NCBI GenBank assembly: GCA_944320965.1
Contig: CALUJO010000018.1
Coordinates: 1-41,038 of the forward strand
Reading direction: 5' to 3'
From: an uncultured Bacteroidaceae bacterium
GTDB taxonomy: Bacteria; Bacteroidota; Bacteroidia; Bacteroidales; Bacteroidaceae
Length of the DNA stretch: 41,038 bases
The translations under genes were made by a program, and so were the position numbers. The notes beneath the pieces were generated by a model. That model was not told the DNA's origin. It made no database searches and worked only from the letters and a program-made list of their open reading frames with translations. Within the stretch, counting starts at the first letter, position 1. Each line of letters starts with the position of its first letter. Positions 7,597 through 16,464 of this stretch are shown here, in pieces.

Positions 7597-9050
7597 GTGA
7601 AATACTTTCTTTGAAACCTGCTGCCGTATGGAAGAATTTCCATGCGTTGACACAGGTTCCACGTCCGTCAGGACACATGGAAAAGGTAACAGAGTTTCTT
7701 GTTAACTTCGGAAAAAGTCTTAATCTTGAAACAGTAGTTGATTCTGTCGGTAACGTAATTATCCGCAAGCCAGCCAAACCGGGAATGGAAAACCGTAAGG
7801 GACTTATTCTTCAGGCACACATGGATATGGTTCCGCAGAAGAACAATGATACAGTACATGATTTTGTGAATGACCCTATCCAGACTTATGTTGACGGTGA
7901 ATGGGTAAGAGCAAAAGGTACAACACTTGGTGCCGACAACGGTATGGGTGTTGCAGCAATCATGGCAGTTCTTGAAGACGACAGCCTGCAGCACGGTTAT
8001 CTTGAAGCATTGATTACTGTTGACGAAGAAACAGGAATGTATGGTGCTTTCGGCCTAAAGGCTGAAGATATCAAGGGGGAAGTATTGTTGAACCTTGACT
8101 CAGAAGATGAAGGTGAACTGTATATCGGTTGTGCCGGAGGTATTGATATAAATGTCACATTCCAGTATAAGGAAGTTGCTCCTGTTGAAGGCAGTGCAGC
8201 TGTTAAGGTCGTACTGAAAGGTTTGCGCGGAGGTCATTCAGGTCTTGAAATAGATAAGGGACGTGCCAATGCCAACAAGCTGATGGTAAGATTCCTTCGC
8301 GAAGCTGTTGCTCATCATGGTGCAAGACTGGCATCAATGCACGGAGGTAACATGCGTAATGCCATTCCTCGTGAAGCAGAAGCTGTTATAACTGTTCCTG
8401 CTTCAAGAAAAGAAGAAATCTTCAAACTTGCTGCAGAATTTGAAGCGCTGTTCGTTGAAGAATACAAAACAATTGAAGACAATATTTCATTCAAGGCAGA
8501 AGAAACTGCACTTCCTGCAGGTGAAATGCCTGAAGAAATGCAGGATGATGTTATAAACTCTCTATATGCATGTCCTAATGGTGTGTTCAGATATATTCCT
8601 ACTATACCTGATACTGTTGAAACATCAACCAACCTTTCAATTGTGAAGGCTGAAGGCGGAATGGTATCTGTTCAGTTCCTTACAAGAAGTTCTTCCGATT
8701 CAATGAAGATGTTCCTTGCCAAGAGCATTGAAAGCTGCTTTACACTTGCCGGAGCAAAGGTTGAAATGAGTGGTTCATATTCAGGATGGCAGCCAAATGT
8801 TGATTCTGCTATTCTTAAATCAATGAAAGAGGCTTACAAGAACCAGTTTGGTGTAGAACCTGCAGTCAAGGTTGTTCATGCAGGACTTGAATGCGGTATT
8901 ATCGGAGCTAACGTACCTGGACTTGATATGATTTCATTTGGTCCTACATTGCGTTCACCTCATTCACCAGACGAAAGAGTGCTTATCCCTACAGTTGAGA
9001 AGTTCTATAACTTCCTTGTAAAATCAATTGAGAACGCTCCTTTGAAATAA
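7593..9050 (+). CDS. pepD: Aminoacyl-histidine dipeptidase (PepD-like, M20 family)
   Basis: A cytoplasmic di-zinc dipeptidase (Xaa-His/carnosinase type) of 485 residues, the usual family length. Metal-binding signatures are intact: QAHMDMVPQ (His76, Asp78), GADNGMGVAA (bridging Asp115) and DEETGMYGA (catalytic and metal Glu145/146). Further ligands are expected at NLDSEDEG and near the C-terminal HAGLECGII/SFGPTLRSPHSPDERV. The lid and dimerisation domain lies between, with GLRGGHSG. The start overlaps the preceding membrane gene through ATGA. A perfect hairpin terminator follows. It probably serves peptide utilisation. Confidence 0.95.
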   Translation: MSEILSLKPAAVWKNFHALTQVPRPSGHMEKVTEFLVNFGKSLNLETVVDSVGNVIIRKPAKPGMENRKGLILQAHMDMVPQKNNDTVHDFVNDPIQTYVDGEWVRAKGTTLGADNGMGVAAIMAVLEDDSLQHGYLEALITVDEETGMYGAFGLKAEDIKGEVLLNLDSEDEGELYIGCAGGIDINVTFQYKEVAPVEGSAAVKVVLKGLRGGHSGLEIDKGRANANKLMVRFLREAVAHHGARLASMHGGNMRNAIPREAEAVITVPASRKEEIFKLAAEFEALFVEEYKTIEDNISFKAEETALPAGEMPEEMQDDVINSLYACPNGVFRYIPTIPDTVETSTNLSIVKAEGGMVSVQFLTRSSSDSMKMFLAKSIESCFTLAGAKVEMSGSYSGWQPNVDSAILKSMKEAYKNQFGVEPAVKVVHAGLECGIIGANVPGLDMISFGPTLRSPHSPDERVLIPTVEKFYNFLVKSIENAPLK

Positions 9051-9070
9051 TTGATATTTGATATAGAAAC

Positions 9071-9103
9071 AATAAGGCTGGTTATCCAATCAGCCTTATT
9101 TTA
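9071..9103 (+). terminator. Terminator after pepD
   Basis: AATAAGGCTG (9071-9080) pairs perfectly with CAGCCTTATT (9091-9100), followed by TTATATTT. Confidence 0.8.
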
Positions 9104-9127
9104 TATTTAACCAAATACAGTAATTGG

Positions 9128-9889
9128 ATGATAACATTCATATCGTGTGCCAAGACAATGGCAGAAAGAAGTAAGATAATCCTGGAGAAAACAGCTATTC
9201 CTGTGTTTATGGAGCAGGCTGAAAGAAATGCCATGGCCATATCTCATTTCAGTAAGGACGAATTGAAAACATTGTTGAAGGTGAACGACAAGATTGCTGC
9301 CGAGAATTATCTTAGGTATCACAATTTTATGTCTGAGGACAATAAACTCCTTCCTGCCATGCTGGCTTATACCGGTATTGTCTTTAAACATATAAATCCG
9401 GAATCATTTACTCTGGAAGACTGGAAATATGCTTCCGGTCATCTTCTGATAACTTCATTTCTTTATGGTTTGCTTCGTCCTAATGATTTGATCAGGAATT
9501 ACAGACTTGAAGGAGATGTACGGCTTGACATCAATGACGGAAAAACAATGTTTGATTATTGGAAACCGTTGATTACTGATTATTTTATCAGTGTGATAAA
9601 AGAGAACGGCGGATTGCTTTTTAATCTTGCAAGCTCTGAAATGAAGAATCTCTTTGACTGGAAAAGAGTAGAAGAAAGCGTAAGAGTTGTGACTCCCGAG
9701 TTTTATGTAGAGAAAAACGGAAAGCCTAAAACAGTAGTTGTATATTCAAAAATGTGCAGGGGAGAGATGACAGGATATATTATCCGTAACAGAATAGAAA
9801 ATGCCGAAGAACTTGAAAATTTTGAATGGGAAGGTTTTCGCTACAATGTGGATTTGAGTTCAGGAAATAAGCCTGTATTTGTCCTGTAG
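9128..9889 (+). CDS. yaaA: Peroxide stress protein YaaA (DUF328/UPF0246)
   Basis: A 253-residue YaaA family protein. In E. coli YaaA lowers free iron during H2O2 stress, and the fold binds DNA. Family features here are the N-terminal ISCAKTM, the central SGHLLITSFLYGLLRPNDLIRNYRLEGD (normally LYGLLRPLD..YRLEM), FNLASSEMKNLF (the NLAS-EY motif), VVYSKMCRGEMTGYIIRN and the terminal FEWEGFRYN. It is cytoplasmic and soluble. The gene stands alone, with a hairpin terminator on each side (9071 and 9960). No promoter of consensus type is visible in the 25 bp before the ATG. Confidence 0.93.
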   Translation: MITFISCAKTMAERSKIILEKTAIPVFMEQAERNAMAISHFSKDELKTLLKVNDKIAAENYLRYHNFMSEDNKLLPAMLAYTGIVFKHINPESFTLEDWKYASGHLLITSFLYGLLRPNDLIRNYRLEGDVRLDINDGKTMFDYWKPLITDYFISVIKENGGLLFNLASSEMKNLFDWKRVEESVRVVTPEFYVEKNGKPKTVVVYSKMCRGEMTGYIIRNRIENAEELENFEWEGFRYNVDLSSGNKPVFVL

Positions 9890-9959
9890 AATAAACTGCC
9901 TGTTTGAATAGTTGTTTGTATGTCGGCTCTACAATATGCTTAAATGCTGTTTTGTATTT

Positions 9960-9995
9960 AGAAAGTTTTCCAATTTGGAAAACTTTCTGATTTTT
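9960..9995 (+). terminator. Terminator after yaaA
   Basis: AGAAAGTTTTCC (9960-9971) pairs perfectly with GGAAAACTTTCT (9977-9988) over a 5-nt loop, followed by GATTTTTAT. Confidence 0.85.
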
Positions 9996-10017
9996 ATAAT
10001 AAAAAATGTTCCGATTA

Positions 10018-10049
10018 TTTGCACTTGTAATAATAATACGTATATTTGC
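10018..10049 (+). promoter_or_regulatory. Promoter of the cobalamin riboswitch transcript
   Basis: TTTG at 10018-10021 and TATATTTGC at 10041-10049 are separated by 19 bp. This matches both boxes and the spacing of the Bacteroidales primary promoter, with transcription predicted from about 10056, at the 5' edge of the riboswitch. Confidence 0.75.
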
Positions 10050-10055
10050 ATCGTT

Positions 10056-10220
10056 AAGGTTTGCCAAAGGTTGCATCTTTGGCGATTAAAAGGGAATCGG
10101 GTGCAAATCCCGGACAGTCCCGCTGCTGTGAGTTTCATTGATTTGCCGTAACAATCTGTTGCCACTGTCATAATGACGGGAAGGCGTTTACGGTAGAAAC
10201 GAGTCAGAAGACCTGCCTTG
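10056..10220 (+). promoter_or_regulatory. Cobalamin (B12) riboswitch
   Basis: All landmark segments of the AdoCbl-type riboswitch are present in order: AAAAGGGAATCGGGTGCAAA, TCCCGGACAGTCCCGCTGCTGTGA, GCCACTGTCA, GACGGGAAGGCG, and the B12 box AGTCAGAAGACCTGCC at about 10202-10217. Such leaders normally shut off B12 uptake or synthesis genes when cobalamin is plentiful. Here no B12 gene follows; the next large gene is an efflux adaptor 440 bp away with its own promoter. A short stem (AGACTT 10237-10242 / AAGTCT 10251-10256) follows and may belong to the expression platform. Confidence 0.92.
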
Positions 10221-10307
10221 ACGTATTAAGTTCTACAGACTTCGCGGATAAAGTCTATGAATATCTGACCTTTTTGGTTCGTCATTTATTTATTCTGCCA
10301 GAAGTTC

Positions 10308-10424
10308 ATGGAATTTTCCTTTGATAACAGTTTGTGGACTTATCTGATATTATGGCTTTTCCGTTTTTCTGATATGGAAAAAGCCTTGATATCATCAGGT
10401 ATTGACATAGAGAGTACAAAATAG
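10308..10424 (+). CDS. Possible 38-residue small protein under the riboswitch
   Basis: ATG at 10308 opens 38 codons ending in TAG at 10422-10424. The product begins MEFSFDNSLWTYLILWLFRF, a short hydrophobic aromatic segment, then a polar tail ending in SGIDIESTK. It is the only ORF of any length between the riboswitch and the terminator at 10446. The upstream Shine-Dalgarno is weak (CAGAAG). A hairpin (GGCTTTTCC 10354-10362 / GGAAAAAGCC 10376-10385) lies inside it. It may be a real membrane micropeptide, a remnant or chance. Confidence 0.22.
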   Translation: MEFSFDNSLWTYLILWLFRFSDMEKALISSGIDIESTK

Positions 10425-10445
10425 TTTTTAAGATTAAGATTGTGG

Positions 10446-10480
10446 AGTCGCGTGCGAGTGATCGTATGCGACTTGTTTTA
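10446..10480 (+). terminator. Terminator of the riboswitch transcript
   Basis: AGTCGC (10446-10451) pairs with GCGACT (10468-10473), with additional inner pairing (CGA/TCG), followed by TGTTTTAT. It would end the riboswitch RNA about 420 nt after its start, before the efflux promoter. Confidence 0.6.
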
Positions 10481-10546
10481 TATCGTCTGCTTGCATAACT
10501 TTTGTTAAAAGCCTTTGCTCATAATATAGTAAAGATATAAAAAATG

Positions 10547-10555
10547 TATCTTTGC
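10547..10555 (+). promoter_or_regulatory. Promoter -7 box of the efflux operon
   Basis: TATCTTTGC is a perfect TAnnTTTGC box. It predicts a start near 10562 and a leader of about 100 nt before the adaptor gene, downstream of and separate from the riboswitch unit. Confidence 0.6.
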
Positions 10556-10664
10556 ATTAGAAAAACTCAATAAGGATTTTCAGTTTTCTGCAGGAGTTAG
10601 TTTACAGTAAAAACAAGAGTGTTTTTGGAATTTATATTACAACTATTTTATAATATTTTTAAGT

Positions 10665-11822
10665 ATGAAGGTAAAATTACTGATTTTGGCAAGCTGTATG
10701 ATGCTTTTCAGTTGCGGTGAAAAGGCTGGAAGGGGCAGTGCAGTTGCTGAATGTGCTGTTGAAACGATTGGAACAACAACAGTAGAATTAAACAGTTCGT
10801 ATCCTGCCTCAATACGAGGAAAGCAGGATGTTGAAATCCGTCCGCAGGTTTCAGGGTTTATAACCAAGGTTTGTGTTGATGAAGGCGAGCAGGTTCGTAA
10901 AGGACAGGTACTGTTTGTTATTGACAAAGTCCAGTACGAGGCAACTTACAACTCTGCTGTAGCGGCAGTGAACACAGCAAAGGCTTCTGTAAGCACACAG
11001 GAGATTACGGTTAAGAACAAGCGTGAACTTAACAAGAAAAGTATCATAAGCGATTATGATCTAGCAATGGCCGAAAACACATTGGCAAGTGCCAAGGCTC
11101 AGCTTGCAAGTGCTGAAGCAATGCTTGCAAGTGCAAAGCAGAATCTTTCCTTTACCGACGTGAAAAGTCCGTCAGACGGTATTGTAAGTACAATCCCTTA
11201 TCGTTTGGGAAGTCTTGTAAGTCCTTCTATTGCGACACCTCTTACAATAGTTTCCGATTTCTCTGAAATGTTTGTGTATGCGTCAATAACCGAGAAGGAT
11301 TTGCTTAAACTTGTACGCAGCAACGGAAGCCAGCAGTCGGCTGTCGAGTCATATCCGGAAGTCTCTTTGCAGTTGTCCGACGGATCAATGTACGATGAAA
11401 AGGGAAAACTTGAAACAATAAGCGGTGTCATTGACCAGACAACCGGTTCTGTCAGAATAAGAGCAACTTTCCCTAATGATAAAAAATTGCTCAGAAGCGG
11501 TGGAATGGGTAATATGATAATACCTTATAATCTGGAAAACGTGATAGTATTGCCTCAGGGTGCTTTCTCTGAAATACAGGACAAGAAGTTTGTGTTTACT
11601 GTAAATGATGACAATACTGTGACAATGAAACCTGTAGAGGTATTCAAACTTGACAACGGAAAGGATTATGTTGTCCTTTCAGGCCTTAGCGCAGGTGAGA
11701 AAGTTGTCGTTGAAAATGCCAGCGTTCTTCATGACGGACAGACAATCAATCCAAGAACACGTGGAGAACTTCAGGAAGAGTTTGACAAGGCATTGGAACT
11801 GCAGTCAACATATGCCAAATAA
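10665..11822 (+). CDS. RND efflux periplasmic adaptor (membrane fusion) lipoprotein
   Basis: A 385-residue adaptor linking an RND pump to an outer-membrane channel. The N-terminus MKVKLLILASCMMLFSC is a lipoprotein signal with the lipidated Cys at 17. Then come the first lipoyl half (VEIRPQVSGFITKVCVDEGEQVRKGQVLFVID), a coiled-coil hairpin of Ala/Ser/Lys heptads (LASAKAQLASAEAMLASAK), the second lipoyl half (FTDVKSPSDGIVSTIPYRLGSLV), a beta-barrel and the membrane-proximal domain. The order matches the AcrA/MexA family. It is the first gene of an operon with the pump 39 bp downstream. The transported substrate cannot be read from sequence. Confidence 0.94.
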   Translation: MKVKLLILASCMMLFSCGEKAGRGSAVAECAVETIGTTTVELNSSYPASIRGKQDVEIRPQVSGFITKVCVDEGEQVRKGQVLFVIDKVQYEATYNSAVAAVNTAKASVSTQEITVKNKRELNKKSIISDYDLAMAENTLASAKAQLASAEAMLASAKQNLSFTDVKSPSDGIVSTIPYRLGSLVSPSIATPLTIVSDFSEMFVYASITEKDLLKLVRSNGSQQSAVESYPEVSLQLSDGSMYDEKGKLETISGVIDQTTGSVRIRATFPNDKKLLRSGGMGNMIIPYNLENVIVLPQGAFSEIQDKKFVFTVNDDNTVTMKPVEVFKLDNGKDYVVLSGLSAGEKVVVENASVLHDGQTINPRTRGELQEEFDKALELQSTYAK

Positions 11823-11861
11823 TATAACCCAGAAGACGAGGATTTTAAAAGGAAATAGTAT

Positions 11862-14800
11862 ATGAAACTAGATAGATTTATTAAACGTCCTGTACTTTCA
11901 ACGGTTGTATCCATATTGATTGTCATACTTGGTGTGCTCGGACTCGTATCATTGCCAATCTCTCAATATCCGGATATTGCGCCTCCGACGGTACAGGTTT
12001 CAACAAGCTATACGGGAGCCAATGCCCAGACTGTGCTGAACAGTGTCATTGCCCCTCTTGAAGAGCAGTTGAACGGTGTTGAGAACATGATGTACATGAC
12101 CTCAACAGCTACAAATACAGGTGAAGCTTCCATACAGGTATATTTCAAGCAGGGTACCGATCCCGACATGGCTGCTGTTAACGTGCAGAACCGTGTATCA
12201 AAGGCACAGGGACTTCTTCCAGCAGAAGTTACAAGAGTAGGTGTCATTACTTCAAAAAGACAGACAAGTATGTTGCTTGTCTTTTCACTTTACAGTCCTG
12301 ACAACAGTTTTGATGCCGAGTTTATCGAAAATTATGCCAAGATAAATGTTGTTCCGCTTATACAGCGTGTTTCCGGAGTTGGTGATGCCCGTGTGCTTGG
12401 TGCCGATTATTCAATGCGAATATGGTTAAAGCCTGATGTGATGGCTCAGTACAATCTTATGCCGTCTGATATTTCGGCTGCATTGTCCGAACAGAACATT
12501 GAGGCTGCACCCGGTTCAGTCGGTGAAAACGGAGGGCAGATTTACCAGTATACATTAAAGTACAAAGGCCGTTTGCAGACCGAGGAAGAGTTCGGAAATA
12601 TTGTTATCCGTGCCAATGCCAGCGGTGAAGTGCTGAGATTGAAAGATGTTGCCAAAATTGAGTTGGGAAGACTTACCTATGGTTTCGGAAACCGTGTAAA
12701 CGGACATCCTTCTGTTACATGTATGGTATTCCAGACAGCCGGCTCAAATGCAACCCAGATTATCAAGGATGTAGAGAAACTTCTTGAGGAAAATGCCAAG
12801 AACTTCCCTCCTGGAATAGAATACAGTATAGCACAGAATGCCAACGACTTCCTTTTTGCATCAATACATGAGGTAATAAAGACTTTGCTTGAAGCCTTCC
12901 TTCTTGTGTTTATTGTTGTTTATGTATTCCTTCAGGATTTCCGTTCAACGCTTATCCCGGCCATAGCAATTCCGGTTGCGTTGATAGGTACATTCTTTGT
13001 TCTGTATCTGATAGGCTTCAGTATCAACCTGCTTACTCTTTGTGCCCTTGTCCTTGCCATAGCCATTGTGGTGGATGATGCCATAGTTGTGGTCGAAGGT
13101 GTGCATGCCAAGCTTGACCAGGGATATAAGTCTGCAAAAACAGCATCAATTGATGCCATGAGCGAGTTGGGTGGTGCAATCGTATCAATTACGCTTGTAA
13201 TGATGTCAGTGTTTATTCCTGTAAGTTTCATGCCGGGAACATCTGGTGTATTCTACCGCCAGTTCGGTCTTACAATGGCAATTGCAATCGCCATATCAGC
13301 AGTAAACGCCTTGACATTGAGTCCTGCCCTTTGCGCATTGTTCCTTAAACCTCATGACAAGTCACATGCAAAGAAGATGTCATTCATTGACCGTTTCCAT
13401 ATAGCTTTCAATGCATATTATGACAGAACACTGAAACGCTACAAGAAAGGTGTCTTGAAAATAATAAACCGTCCTTGGCTTACACTTTCAATTGTTGCTG
13501 CCGGAATAGTTCTGCTTCTTGTATTCATGAACATAACCCCGACAGGTCTTGTGCCTAACGAGGATACCGGTACGATAATGGCTGTTGTCGATATGCCTCC
13601 CGGAAGTTCACGCGAGAGAACCGAGGCAACTATGATGAAGGTTGACAGCCTTATTGCCGCAAATCCTGCAATAGAATCAAGAACAATGGTTGTAGGTTAC
13701 AGCTTCATGGCTGGTGACGGTCCGGGTTACGGTTCTTTCATTTGCAAATTGAAAGACTGGGAAGAAAGAAATATGAAGCAGAGTTCAAATGTGGTTTCAG
13801 GTATGCTTTACAAGAGCGCAAACGAAGTTGTGAAGGATGCCAGAGTTATGTTCTTTGCTCCTCCTATGATTCCTGGTTACAGTGCTTCAAACGGTTTTGA
13901 AGTTAACCTTCAGGACAAGACCGGCGGTTCGCTTGAAAGATTCCACGAAGTTGCTCAGAATTTCATTGAAAAATTGAAGGAAAGACCAGAAATTGCAAGT
14001 GCCCAGACATCATTCAACCCTACATTCCCTCAGTATCTGATTGATATTGATGCTGCAGCGTGCAAGAGAGCAGGCGTTTCGCCAAGCGTTATCCTGAGTA
14101 CGCTTCAGGGATATTATGGAGGTCTTTATGCCTCAAACTTCAACCTTTACGGAAAGATGTACAGGGTAATGGTTCAGGCAGACCCGGCAAACCGTGAAAA
14201 CATGGAATCGCTTAACTCGATAAAGATAAGAAACGGCAATACAATGGCTCCTATAACCCAGTTTATGACAATAAAGAAGGTTTACGGTCCAGACAATATT
14301 ACACGTTTCAATATGTTTACTTCAATGAAGGTTAACGGTCTTCCTGCCGATGGATACACCAGCGGTCAGGCCATTGCCGCAATTGAGCAGGTTGCTTCGC
14401 AGACACTTCCTACCGGATTCGGTTATGAGTTCTCCGGAATGACACGCGAAGAGCAGACAACCAGCAGCGGAACTACCGCCATTATCTTTGTCCTCTGTTT
14501 CGTGTTTGTATATCTGTTGCTTAGTGCGCAGTACGAAAGCTATATCTTGCCTTTGGCAGTATTGCTTTCCGTTCCGTTCGGTCTTGCGGGAAGTTTCCTT
14601 CTTGCGCATATTATGGGACTTATTCCTATATTTACCGAGGCGTCAAACAATATATACATGCAGATTGCGCTTATCATGCTTATCGGTCTTTTGGCAAAGA
14701 ATGCCATCCTTATCGTAGAGTTTGCGCTCGAACGCCGTAAGATGGGTATGAGCATAACATGGGCGGCTGTGCTTGGAGCATCTGCACGTTTGCGTCCTAT

Positions 14801-15053
14801 CCTTATGACATCTTTTGCAATGATTGTCGGACTTCTTCCTATGATGTTTGCATTCGGTGTCGGTGCCAACGGTAACAGAACACTTGGAACTGCCGCAATA
14901 GGCGGTATGCTTTTGGGTATGATTGTACAGATATTTGTCGTTCCCGGCCTGTTTGTCATTTTCCAGTATTTGCAGGAGAAGTTCAAACCAATGGAATGGG
15001 AAGATGTTGACAACTCTGACGTACAGACTGAAATTGAGCAATATTCCAAATAA
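11862..15053 (+). CDS. RND multidrug efflux pump, inner-membrane subunit (HAE1/AcrB family)
   Basis: A 1063-residue protein of standard HAE1 length with the twelve-helix, two-large-loop architecture. The N-terminal MKLDRFIKRPVLSTVVSI is typical. The proton-relay Asp pair lies in TM4 (IVVDDAIVVVEGV, Asp405-Asp406) and the partner Lys in TM10 (LLAKNAILIVEFAL, Lys946). The motif GGAIVSITLVMMSVFIPV and the C-terminal ASARLRPILMTSFAMIVGLLPMM are also present. It exports drugs, bile acids or other amphiphiles from the periplasm and inner membrane, driven by protons. It lies between its adaptor and outer-membrane factor; the gap to the latter is 11 bp. Confidence 0.97.
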   Translation: MKLDRFIKRPVLSTVVSILIVILGVLGLVSLPISQYPDIAPPTVQVSTSYTGANAQTVLNSVIAPLEEQLNGVENMMYMTSTATNTGEASIQVYFKQGTDPDMAAVNVQNRVSKAQGLLPAEVTRVGVITSKRQTSMLLVFSLYSPDNSFDAEFIENYAKINVVPLIQRVSGVGDARVLGADYSMRIWLKPDVMAQYNLMPSDISAALSEQNIEAAPGSVGENGGQIYQYTLKYKGRLQTEEEFGNIVIRANASGEVLRLKDVAKIELGRLTYGFGNRVNGHPSVTCMVFQTAGSNATQIIKDVEKLLEENAKNFPPGIEYSIAQNANDFLFASIHEVIKTLLEAFLLVFIVVYVFLQDFRSTLIPAIAIPVALIGTFFVLYLIGFSINLLTLCALVLAIAIVVDDAIVVVEGVHAKLDQGYKSAKTASIDAMSELGGAIVSITLVMMSVFIPVSFMPGTSGVFYRQFGLTMAIAIAISAVNALTLSPALCALFLKPHDKSHAKKMSFIDRFHIAFNAYYDRTLKRYKKGVLKIINRPWLTLSIVAAGIVLLLVFMNITPTGLVPNEDTGTIMAVVDMPPGSSRERTEATMMKVDSLIAANPAIESRTMVVGYSFMAGDGPGYGSFICKLKDWEERNMKQSSNVVSGMLYKSANEVVKDARVMFFAPPMIPGYSASNGFEVNLQDKTGGSLERFHEVAQNFIEKLKERPEIASAQTSFNPTFPQYLIDIDAAACKRAGVSPSVILSTLQGYYGGLYASNFNLYGKMYRVMVQADPANRENMESLNSIKIRNGNTMAPITQFMTIKKVYGPDNITRFNMFTSMKVNGLPADGYTSGQAIAAIEQVASQTLPTGFGYEFSGMTREEQTTSSGTTAIIFVLCFVFVYLLLSAQYESYILPLAVLLSVPFGLAGSFLLAHIMGLIPIFTEASNNIYMQIALIMLIGLLAKNAILIVEFALERRKMGMSITWAAVLGASARLRPILMTSFAMIVGLLPMMFAFGVGANGNRTLGTAAIGGMLLGMIVQIFVVPGLFVIFQYLQEKFKPMEWEDVDNSDVQTEIEQYSK

Positions 15054-15064
15054 AGAACAGAAAT

Positions 15065-16459
15065 ATGAGAAATAACATTATAATGATGATATGTGCAACT
15101 GCTTTACTTGGCAGTTGCCATATATACAGAGCCTACGACCGTCCCGAAGAAATAAGGACTGACAGCCTTTACAGAGGAATGGAAGCCGATACAGTACCGG
15201 AGGATTCGCTTCTTTTCGGCAATCAGCCATGGCGTGAGGTTTTCACTGACTCGAAACTTGTCAGGCTTATCGAGCGTGGACTTGCAAAGAACTTTGACCT
15301 TGAGGTTGCACGCCTTAATGTGGAAGCCGCAAAGGCTTCACTTCTGGGAGCAAGACTTGCCTATGCACCTTCGTTTATGCTTACGCCTCAGGGCACATTA
15401 AGCAGCTTCGACAAGCAGCCTGTTACAAAGACCTATCAGTTGCCTGTCTCAGCAAGCTGGGAGATTGACCTTTTCGGCAAGACACTTAACAACAAGCGTG
15501 CAGCACAGGCAAGCCTGAAACAAACCGAAGCTTACAGACAAGGTGTGCAGATACAGGTCATCGGAGGAATAGCAAATACCTATTACACTCTTATGATGCT
15601 TGACAAACAGCTTGACATTACGCGCGGAACTGCTGAGATATGGAAACGCAACGTCGAGACCATGAAGGCAATGCTTGATGCCGGAATGACAAATGCTGCA
15701 GCAGTACATCAGGCCGAAGCAAACTATGCAAGCATAATTGCGGCAATACCAGATATTGAATATTCAATACACGAAACAGAAAATACGCTTGCATTGCTTG
15801 TAGGTCTGCCGGGCCAGAGCATTGAAAGGGGAGATATGGAAGAGCAGGTATTGCCTGAAACATTTGTAGTTGGCGTTCCTTTGAACATGCTTTCAAACCG
15901 TCCGGACGTAATGGCTGCCGAGCAGTCACTTGCCGTTGCCTATTACAATACCAACATTGCCCGTTCTTCATTCTATCCGTCAATAACATTGAGCGGAAGT
16001 GCCGGATGGACCAATTCGGCAGGCGGAGTGATTGTTGATCCGGCAAAGCTGATAATGTCTGCCGTCGGCTCGCTTACCCAGCCATTGTTTGCACGTGGAG
16101 CAAACATTGCACGCCTCCGTGCAGCAAAGGCTCAGCAGGAACAGGCATCACTTAATTTCCAGAAAACACTGATAAGTGCCGGAAACGAAGTGACAGGTGC
16201 GCTGCTTGCCTATGAAACAGCGCTTGCAAAAGCCGAGGCATACAGAAAGCAGGTGGAATCAATGGAGAAAGCCGTAGAATATACTAAAGAATTGTTTAAC
16301 TTGGGAACATCGACATACCTTGAAGTCCTTACAGCCGAACAGACACTGCTCAGCGCACGTCTTAATCAGGTTGCCAATGATTTCGACTGTATGCAGTCTG
16401 TTGTCAGCCTTTATCAGGCTCTTGGCGGCGGACGAAACGATGAACAGCAAAAAGATTGA
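15065..16459 (+). CDS. RND efflux outer-membrane factor (NodT/OprM-type lipoprotein)
   Basis: A 464-residue TolC-like channel protein. The signal peptide MRNNIIMMICATALLGSC has a lipobox Cys at 18. The two OEP repeats follow: NFDLEVARLNVEAAKASLLGARLAYAP in the first, and NRPDVMAAEQSLAVAYYNTNIARSSFYPSITLSG in the second. Long Ala/Glu-rich helices form the periplasmic barrel. The motif PVSASWEIDLFGKTLNNKRAA is characteristic of the NodT branch. It completes the tripartite pump. The start ATG lies 11 bp after the pump stop. The stop lies 5 bp before the LpxA paralogue, which suggests a four-gene operon. Confidence 0.95.
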   Translation: MRNNIIMMICATALLGSCHIYRAYDRPEEIRTDSLYRGMEADTVPEDSLLFGNQPWREVFTDSKLVRLIERGLAKNFDLEVARLNVEAAKASLLGARLAYAPSFMLTPQGTLSSFDKQPVTKTYQLPVSASWEIDLFGKTLNNKRAAQASLKQTEAYRQGVQIQVIGGIANTYYTLMMLDKQLDITRGTAEIWKRNVETMKAMLDAGMTNAAAVHQAEANYASIIAAIPDIEYSIHETENTLALLVGLPGQSIERGDMEEQVLPETFVVGVPLNMLSNRPDVMAAEQSLAVAYYNTNIARSSFYPSITLSGSAGWTNSAGGVIVDPAKLIMSAVGSLTQPLFARGANIARLRAAKAQQEQASLNFQKTLISAGNEVTGALLAYETALAKAEAYRKQVESMEKAVEYTKELFNLGTSTYLEVLTAEQTLLSARLNQVANDFDCMQSVVSLYQALGGGRNDEQQKD

Positions 16460-16464
16460 ATATT

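Noticed and set aside
9912..10151. 79-codon plus-strand ORF overlapping the riboswitch
   Set aside because: It runs through the yaaA terminator hairpin, the promoter and conserved riboswitch segments; its composition is not protein-like.
10720..10930. Idea that the B12 riboswitch directly controls the RND pump
   Set aside because: A strong terminator (10446) and a perfect -7 box (10547) lie between them; read-through remains possible but is not supported by the sequence.
11080..11150. Short direct repeats GCAAGTGC in the adaptor gene, at first sight CRISPR-like
   Set aside because: They encode the regular Ala/Ser heptads of the coiled-coil hairpin and have no spacer structure.
14540..15049. 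Antisense ORFs of 132 and 169 codons opposite the pump gene
   Set aside because: They mirror the coding frame of the RND pump; no ribosome site, promoter or family resemblance.
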